A stretch of 64,000 bases of DNA. It comes from Cephalopachus bancanus. Its lineage: Eukaryota; Chordata; Mammalia; Primates; Tarsiidae. The notes beneath the pieces were generated by a model. The model did not search any database, was not told where the DNA came from, and saw only the letters and a program-made list of their open reading frames with translations. Numbering within the stretch: the stretch's first letter is position 1; each line of letters opens with the position of its first letter. This document shows, piece after piece, positions 57,290-64,000 of this stretch. Both the position numbers and the translations under genes were made by a program. Location: the NCBI GenBank assembly GCA_027257055.1, contig JAPVLO010000003.1, forward strand, positions 8,497,501 through 8,561,500, written 5' to 3'.

Positions 57290-57672
57290 TATTAGTCAAC
57301 AAAATCTGTTGTACATTAATACCATAGTCTGGATGGCTTAAATCATAGAAATTTATTTTCTTACAGTTCTGAAGTCTGGGAAGTCTAAGATCAAGGGGCT
57401 AGCTGATTTGATTCCCAGTGAGGGCTTTCTTCCTGGCTTGCAGTTGATTGTTTGTTCTCTGTGTTCTTACATGGTGGAGAGAGAGGGCTCTGGTGTCCCT
57501 TACTATACTTCTAAGGGCCCCAGCCCTATCTGATTAGAGTTCAACCCTTATAGCCTCATTTAGCCTTAATTATCGCTTTATGCATCCTATTTCCAAATAC
57601 AGTCATAATGGAGGCTAGAATTTTAACATATAAATTGAGGGAGGAGGGGTATGTAATTAAGCCTACAGCAAT
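57290..57672 (-). mobile_element. MaLR-type LTR, antisense
   Basis: Plus-strand order 'gtattagtcaacaaaatctg', 'atagtctggatggcttaaatc', 'cttacagttctgaagtctgg', 'gtgagggctttcttcctggc', 'gtgttcttacatggtgga', 'ctggtgtcccttact' and 'cttaattatcgctttatg' fits the reverse of an MLT/MST LTR. No internal genes are attached. Confidence 0.75.
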
Positions 57673-57674
57673 CA

Positions 57675-60239
57675 GGGAGAGTGAAGAATTAACTGTAACC
57701 ATTCATGTAAATTAAGATCATGTTAATTTTAGTAAATCAACCGATAAATTTGAGGCAAAAACGTATCTGTGGCTTTTTTTTTCCATCAAAGTGCGTAAAG
57801 TCTCACAATCTTCAGCGTTACTTACCTCAATATTATTCTTGTCTCTCTTCACACATACATCTCTGCATGTAACTGAAAACGCATCAAGAAATACGGTACA
57901 CTATTAATCTTCTCCTCTTGTTACCTTCCATATCATTTGTTCCTTTTGAATTTGTTCCTTGAATGAAAGGAGAAGGAGAGGTATTGATGAGGAACATAGG
58001 AAGCTGGCTGGTGGTTTTGGTTCTAGCTCTAAAAAAGGGATACCATGGGAAATGGCTGAATTGTTCAGGTTATTTTTCTTCAAAGTTCCCAAGCTAAGTT
58101 GGAAGCAATAAAACTTTATTTTAGACTGATTTCCTATTCTCCTCAATCTTCCTCTTCTTCCCACAAGGATTCAACAAATAGGCCATAGTTGTGCTTCTCA
58201 ATCCAGGTTTATCTGCTTTCAGTGGTTCATAGAAACTCCTCTGGGTTCCTTTCCAATGGTTGACACATATCCTTAGTTCTCAGAATGATTTTAGGTGTTA
58301 TCTTTAACTACCTTCATGAGTGTTTTACTGATAACTTTAAAATACAAACTGCAATTTAATTCCTGCTTAAAACTCTTATTAAAGTTTTAAAATAAAAAAG
58401 ATATTCTCACACGACATGACCTGACTTATTCATTATTCCCCTCCTAAGTCAGACCAACACCAGCCTGTTAATTTGCATTACTATATTGTTCAATTTTGAT
58501 CTGTATCATCATGTCAGTCATTATGCAATGGTTCCCATGCTATTAAGTTCACAGAACAGAACAAAAGAATGACCTCATAGCCATTTCTTATTTTTCTCAC
58601 ACTCTTCATCTCATTCGATAGCCTCTCAGAACTATCTGCCCTTGACACACTTTAATACCAAGGTAAATTTTAATGAGCAATTAATCATTTTTGCTCAGCT
58701 CCCCATTTGCCCTGCACATTAATTTTGAGAATTTGTCTATAGTATCTCTATTTAAAACCTCATCTCTCTTCTCTCATTCATTATTTTGGGGATTGGTCAA
58801 AATCTAAAGCAATACAACATTCAAATTGTTGAGATAAGCAGTTCTAGAAAACACACACAAACACAAACATCAAAAACCTCTATTTCACTGATTGGTTTGT
58901 CTTACATTATGATAACAATACACTTCTCCTAACTGACTTGCTTTTACTTTTTACACTAAACTCAGCATCTAGATGGGTTGACTGGTATTGCAGTATAGTG
59001 CCAAAAAAAAAAAATTACAGTTAGGAAGACATGAGATGGAATATTTGCCTCTGTCACTTCACTTAAATCTCTGTTATCTTCATACTTGAGTTTCCTCATG
59101 TAATATAAAATAATTGTGAGAATGAACTTAATTAGGCATGGCAAGTACCTAACATAACACTGCCTTCTTACTCTTCTTCTTAATGCATAGCTAGTTTGCA
59201 TAATATGATTTGGGAAGGTAACTATTACTGTACCTGCCTTGTGTGTGTCTATACTAGAAACTGTATAATTATTAATCTCATTGCTTTAAATGTAATGAGA
59301 TTGGGTACAAGGCTGGATGGAACTTCATCCGCATGAATACATAAGAAGAAAGATGAAACAAGGACCAGTAAGAAACTGGAGGTGCGGAACACTCATGAAG
59401 TCACAGTGGTTAACTTATTTAAAGTCCAATTCAAGTATCCAATGCAGATACAGAAGTGGTTAGTGTTAGGGCCTATGTTGATATTTGGTTATCTGGATTA
59501 TCCAGTGCATTGATAATAAATAACCTTTATTTTACACTTTCTATGTACCAGTCACAGTTCTAAATACAATAGTTATTTAGGTAGCATTTATTATTAAATC
59601 ACAGTATGCCACAGCTACTTGCTTCCTGCTGATAAGTTCCCTCAAAGCAGAAAACTAATTAACGAGTTGGCCCAAGAGAGGCAATTCGGTACCCTAGGGA
59701 GGATTCTAGCAAGCATACAGCAGGGTAATGTATAAATGGTATTTAATTTCAACATGGGGAAGAAAAACCAGGTTTAAGGAGGAAGAAGGATAGCCTAGAA
59801 ACAGTAAATATAGGTTCATCCAGAAAGGTAGTAACTGAATCCATGACAGTATGCTTGGTTCCAATCCTGGTTAGAGAACTATCTTTGCACAGTGCTCATC
59901 AATTAATAAACTGTTGTCATAACGTATTATCTTTGTACTGTTCAATACTGAGAACTGTATAGGAGTAAGTTAGCAAACAAAGTCAGTCTGTCCCCAGGAA
60001 GTAGAGGACAAAATAGAGGCCCACATAGGCGTAGACATAGGCAATTAAAAAATAATTAATGCAGGTCAGAAATATACAGATGCCTTATTATTTTACATCC
60101 ACTGTGTAAATTTAGTCTATCACATCTTTACTAGGTGCTGGAAAAACAATCAAGCGTAATATATTCCTGATATTTGTAAGGCAAACATAATCACATTCAT
60201 GGAATGTGATGATAATCTTAAATCACCATGATCCTGTCA
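57675..60239. other. Mostly unannotated, with weak ancient repeats
   Basis: Possible L2-like sequence near 58350-58560 ('ttcctgcttaaaactcttatt') and a probable antisense MIR near 59050-59170 ('cttgagtttcctcatgtaa', 'ataattgtgagaatgaac'). A sense MIR-like piece ('tttctatgtaccagtcacag') lies near 59530-59600. None is strong enough for its own entry. Minus-strand frames at 57904-58164 and 58962-59201 have no domain. Confidence 0.4.
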
Positions 60240-60430
60240 CAGCACCTCCAACAGTGAATCACTTATGACAGGCCTCAGAATTGTTTGAGAATGCTTTTTT
60301 AAGGTGTAAGTTCTGAAGCTGTTATTCAGAATAACTGGATACTAGCATCTTAGGGTGGCCTGGAAATGCGAATTTTTATAAAGCACTTCAGGTGATTCAT
60401 TTGCACACTACAGTTTGAGAAGCACTGTTT
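60240..60430 (+). mobile_element. MER5A-like hAT MITE
   Basis: 'cctcagaattgtttgagaatgc', 'gttattcagaataactggatac', 'gaaatgcgaatttttataaagc', 'tcaggtgattcatttgcac' and the right terminus 'cagtttgagaagcactg' fit the 3' half of MER5A, with the left half degraded. Confidence 0.6.
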
Positions 60431-60539
60431 GATCACCTCTGTGAATCAAACTGTTTTAATTTTCACCGCTCCTTTCAAGAACTTGCCCCCAAATATATAT
60501 CATTTTTACAGTGTTTTAACCACAGCATAGATACATTTA

Positions 60540-60790
60540 TACTGTTTAAATGATTCATAAGAATGTTCTTGTTGGTACAATGTTTTTAATAGTCATTTTA
60601 ATGGCTACATATTATTTTATTGTGATCTAGAGCATATTATGTTAATTAATCATTTACAGTTCCTTTGCCCCAGATATTCTTCTTTGTCTGCTTTTGGATT
60701 ATTTAAATATAATAAAGTCCCAGAAAATGGGCTTACTGGGTCAAAGATTTGGCCTGGATTTTTAATGACTAAAATTAAATATAGGCACAA
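60540..60790 (-). mobile_element. Possible L1ME 3' fragment, antisense
   Basis: 'aatggctacatattattttatt', 'aatcatttacagttcctttgcc' and 'gggcttactgggtcaaag' follow the order expected for the reverse of an old L1 ORF2 end, where 'ggctgcataatattccat' precedes 'attgctgggtcaaaggg'. Confidence 0.45.
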
Positions 60791-60849
60791 TATCCATAAA
60801 AGTCAGCAGTTTTCACTTCGCATTCATAAAATGAAGCATAAACTCTAAA

Positions 60850-62205
60850 GCACTTTAGCTTGAAAGATATTTGTCCAGAAGTAGAGAGGGTAGGGGCAGG
60901 GGAATAACATGTGACAAACAACTTGAAACTATACCATAAAAGAGAAGGTTTTTGCAGATGTCTATGTGTGGGGAGAGCAGACTTGCTTTCTAGATGTAAA
61001 TGAAGTATAAATAAAATCTGAGGGATGGCACAACTTCCTGGAAGTCATTTGTGGTAACGTCTCTTACTCCACCAAGAGATTTTGTCTCACATTTTAATAT
61101 GGGATGTATAAATCAGAAACCTGGAATAATCTGGTTTCTACATGCTTCTAATGGTATTCTTGTTTCTAGTCTTGACCATACCAATCCTCTCTCCTTTCTG
61201 CAGCCAGGGTCAGCTTTCTTAGTCATATGATCATCTTTGGTTGTCACTGTCTCTTAGATAAAAATACTGTGCATACATTTTAATATATCTTCTTGCAATC
61301 AGGCTACTCCATTTTAACACTCTACTATGAGGAAAAAACTTGGAAATGAGTTTATCAGGATTTAAATACATTGTGTACCTGGGTAGCAGTAGGACAGCTC
61401 TGGAGATCAGCTCTGCCACCCATCCGTAAGTAAATTTTAAACTAATTTTATAGCTCTTTGCCTATTATGTGTGATGAGACTGTTTTTCTTAGTATGTTCC
61501 CAGATATGCTCCCCGATGTTTGGATTTTGGGGGACACTTGTTCCTTGGCTAGCACCATAGTCTTTGCTCCGCATCCAGGCTTCAAGGCACAAGCAGCAGA
61601 CACACACCCTTAGGTAACTTGGTGGCAGCCCTGTCCCCCTACACCATCCAATATGCTTTTGGGTCTTGATATTTAGAAGACTTTGTGTTAGATCTTTCCT
61701 CCTGTATATTTGCTCTGTAACTTTATTAAACTTCTCTAATTTACTCTTCCAAATTTACCCTTAATAAATATGGAATGGTAATCCCTTTTCAACAATTGTA
61801 TTGCCAGATTACTCCTTTATGTCATTTGTGTTCCTAAACTAATTATATTTTTGGTGTTGAGAAGTTATCAAATATTTATAAATAAATCATTCCAGTTTCT
61901 CCAAGTGATTTGTTCTTTCACATTTTGAGATTAGAAAGATATTCCCTAAATACAGGTAAGATAAATATTTATCTATATTTTGTCTTATTACATTTGATTC
62001 TCAGTTTTTTTCACTCAATGCTACAATCTAGCTAAAACTTTTCCGATGATATGATATGAGAAAGTGAAAGAAATTGTGTTTTCAAAAATGTTAATGAAAT
62101 GTCCTCATATTTCTTGTATAATCTATTTTTCTTCATATTTTATAATGTCACTTCTACCACGTTTTCCTGTTGCATAGGGCAAAATCCAGGTTTCACTCTA
62201 AACTG
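60850..62205. other. Unannotated sequence
   Basis: A somewhat G+C-richer part at 61490-61650 is not recognised. No gene is called. Confidence 0.35.
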
Positions 62206-62209
62206 CTTT

Positions 62210-62500
62210 TTCCCCCCTCCGCATCTTTCCACAAAGTCTCACTTAATCCTTAACTAAGTCCTTTTTTCTACCGCACTTTATCTCCTACCAAACAAGTGAG
62301 CCCAAGTCCCAATCATTTCTTATCTGACCACTGCAAAAACCTCATAACTAGTTCCTTATCACTTTGTCTTCTCCAATAAGTTCACTGCAGAACTGCCAAA
62401 GTTCTCTTTTAAAAATGTGAGTCAAATTATGTCACCTTTTATTCCCACTTAAAACTGTTCAATAGCTTCAAATGAATCTTAGAATCAAAATCCAGATTCA
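62210..62500 (+). mobile_element. L2 fragment, sense
   Basis: 'aacaagtgagcccaagtccc', 'tctgaccactgcaaaaacctc', 'aatgtgagtcaaattatgtcacc', 'cacttaaaactgttcaatagc' and 'agaatcaaaatccagattc' are in L2 order. Confidence 0.75.
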
Positions 62501-62844
62501 ATACCAGGGTGTACAAGAACATATTTATCCATTAAAGAAGCTATTTTTTCAAAAACTAAATCTATAATTAAAAATACTCCCCCCCACACACAAAATCTCC
62601 AGGTCAAGTTGGCTTCAGCAGTAAATTTTTAAAAATACACAGAAGAAATAACTCCAACTAGACAAACTATTAAAAAGAGGGAACTCTTCTGAATTTGTAT
62701 TATGAGGTCAGTAACAGCTAAATAGTAAAATTTGATAAGGTCAACACAAGAGGTAAAGATTATAACTCATTTTCTTCATGAGCATGTATAGAAACCCTAA
62801 GTAAAATATTACCAAATTGAATACAGCAGCAACAACAAAAAAAA

Positions 62845-63127
62845 TTTTTTGAGTTGGAGTCTCGCTCTGTCACCCACACTGGAGTGCAGTGGCCGCTCCC
62901 GGCCACCACAACCTCTACCTGCTGGGCTCCGGCGATCCTTCCGCCTCAGCCTTCCGAGTAGCCGGAATTATAGGCGCGTGCTACCACACCCGGCTAATTT
63001 TTGATTTATTGTAGAGATGAGGTCTTGCCAAGTTGCCCGGGTGGGTCTCAAACCCGCATGCTCAGGTAATCCATTCACCTCGGCCTCCCAAAGCCCGGGT
63101 TTACAGGCTGAGCCACCAAGCCCGGCC
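62845..63127 (-). mobile_element. Full-length dimeric Alu, minus strand
   Basis: A complete copy in reverse, with the A-tail as a T-run (62845-62850, short) and the start at 'cccggcc' (63121-63127). The right-arm signature gtgcagtggccgctcccggcc and the left-arm hairpin region (63041-63057) identify the same subfamily as the copy at 709. Here only one side of the stem has changed (minus-strand gcggg against cccac), so pair 2 is a mismatch. Flanks acaaaaaaaattttt (62835-62849) and acaaaatattttt (63129-63141) hint at a TSD. The plus-strand 88-codon frame at 63017 begins in the Alu and is a chance frame. Confidence 0.93.
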
Positions 63128-63237
63128 TACAAAATATTTTTAAATCAATACATTTGCAGCCATATTGACTTTATTTCAGAAAAAGATATCTTCCTTAAAC
63201 AAATCAGATCACTAACTGCCTTAACTATTGCTAAACA

Positions 63238-63520
63238 TTTTGTTTTATTTTATTTCGACATGTGGGGTACAAGTCAGAATTAGCTACACAAGTAGGCTGC
63301 ATGTAGGTGAAGTTTGGGCCTCCAACTGATCCTCACTTCCCCTGATTTAAGACCCGGTACCAGGAACCCTTTTGTGCTGTTATGTGCCATCCCCCATCCC
63401 CTGGTAGTGTCCAGAGACTGCCAATCCCTCCCTTGTGCTAATGTCACTAATTTCAGGTTCCACTTAGCAGTGAGAACTTGCGGTATTTAGTTCTTTGTTT
63501 CTGTGATAGATCAAAGGATT
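63238..63520 (-). mobile_element. 5'-truncated L1, 3' end, antisense
   Basis: Beginning at the T-rich 'ttgttttattttatttcgacatg', the plus strand is the reverse complement of the L1 3'UTR and the final codons of ORF2: 'gtggggtacaagtcag', 'tggtagtgtccagagactgcc', 'gcagtgagaacttgcgg' and 'tctttgtttctgtgatagatc'. The break is near 63515. The terminal block matches the L1 family at 13071. Confidence 0.88.
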
Positions 63521-63699
63521 CGTATTTCCTATCCCATAGTATACAGAGTCTGAGAAAGTAACTCACCTTTCTAGTGTTTCCCCCCTCACGAACCCTACAC
63601 CCTCTTTACATTTCAGTTACACTGAATTGAAAGTTCTACAGAATATTTTGCTTGGTTGTAAATTCATGCCTATGAACTTATGATTTCTTCTCATTGGAG

Positions 63700-63896
63700 T
63701 CCCTCACTAATATTCCTGCCTATTCATTCAAGACACAGCACAGATCACACTTACTCTTCAAAGACTTTCTTATCCTCAGATATATTTAGTATGTTCCTCT
63801 TTTGTTTCTCTATAGAACATTGAAGATTGCATTAACATTTTCAATTTACTTTTCTTTCTCCTGAACCAGGCTGCACATATGTTAGGAAAAGAAGGG

Positions 63897-63934
<38 letters not shown>

Positions 63935-64000
63935 TATTGTTATTTTTAGCACCTAATCTTGTGCTTGATATTTAGCAAGCAATGCAAAGTGAAGTCTAAA
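63700..64000 (+). mobile_element. Possible L2 3' fragment with (TTA)n
   Basis: 'ttcattcaagacacagcacag', then a 'tcttcaaagactttcttatcc' block, is L2-like in sense orientation, and 'caggctgcacatatgttagg' precedes an (TTA)n array at 63898-63930 (11 units). The window ends shortly after, so the right edge is open. Confidence 0.4.

Noticed and set aside
1..64000. CRISPR array, integrative element, operon or bacterial-type system
   Set aside because: No evenly spaced direct repeats with unique spacers and no dense coding; the sequence is primate nuclear DNA.

Overview
The window is AT-rich, CpG-poor mammalian nuclear DNA with no intact protein-coding gene that I can support. Dimeric, 7SL-derived Alu elements place it in a primate. 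The young Alus carry a left arm unlike human AluS/AluY, the usual lemur Alu or the loris/galago type, so I lean towards a tarsier-like, non-anthropoid primate; this is inference from memory of the families. The window reads as intergenic or deep intronic sequence: layers of transposable elements separated by ancient, unannotatable DNA. No CRISPR array, operon, tRNA, rRNA or snRNA gene was recognised.

Layout. 1-13 kb: two young Alus with perfect target-site duplications (TSDs), a deleted mariner DNA transposon (3463-4030), a MaLR LTR (9770-10313) and a truncated L1 on the minus strand (11945-12520). 13-19.5 kb: a nearly full-length L1 (13071-19522) with 5'UTR, ORF1, ORF2 and 3'UTR all recognisable but broken. 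19.5-36 kb: older material, including MIR, MER5A, an old AluJ nested in a MER5A, an L1M ORF1 piece, an antisense MaLR LTR and a MER1-like hAT element. 36-48 kb: L1M 3' end, a C-rich non-repeat stretch with a 179-codon ORF, a 5'-truncated Alu, microsatellites and several short local duplications, including a strong 16-bp inverted repeat at 45359-45413. 48.7-56.3 kb: a nest of antisense L1s, an Alu right arm and a second copy of the deleted mariner, itself split by an L1. 56-64 kb: an antisense MaLR LTR, MER5, L2, a minus-strand Alu and another L1 3' end.

The elements do not form a pathway. The useful biology is insertion history: TSDs show who landed in whom, and the autonomous L1 supplied the machinery that mobilised the Alus. 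The most unusual signal is in the young Alu family. Its left-arm B box sits in a 5-bp stem and 7-nt loop like a tRNA T-arm, and two copies carry matched changes on both sides of the stem. I found no convincing new functional system; the findings are ranked accordingly.
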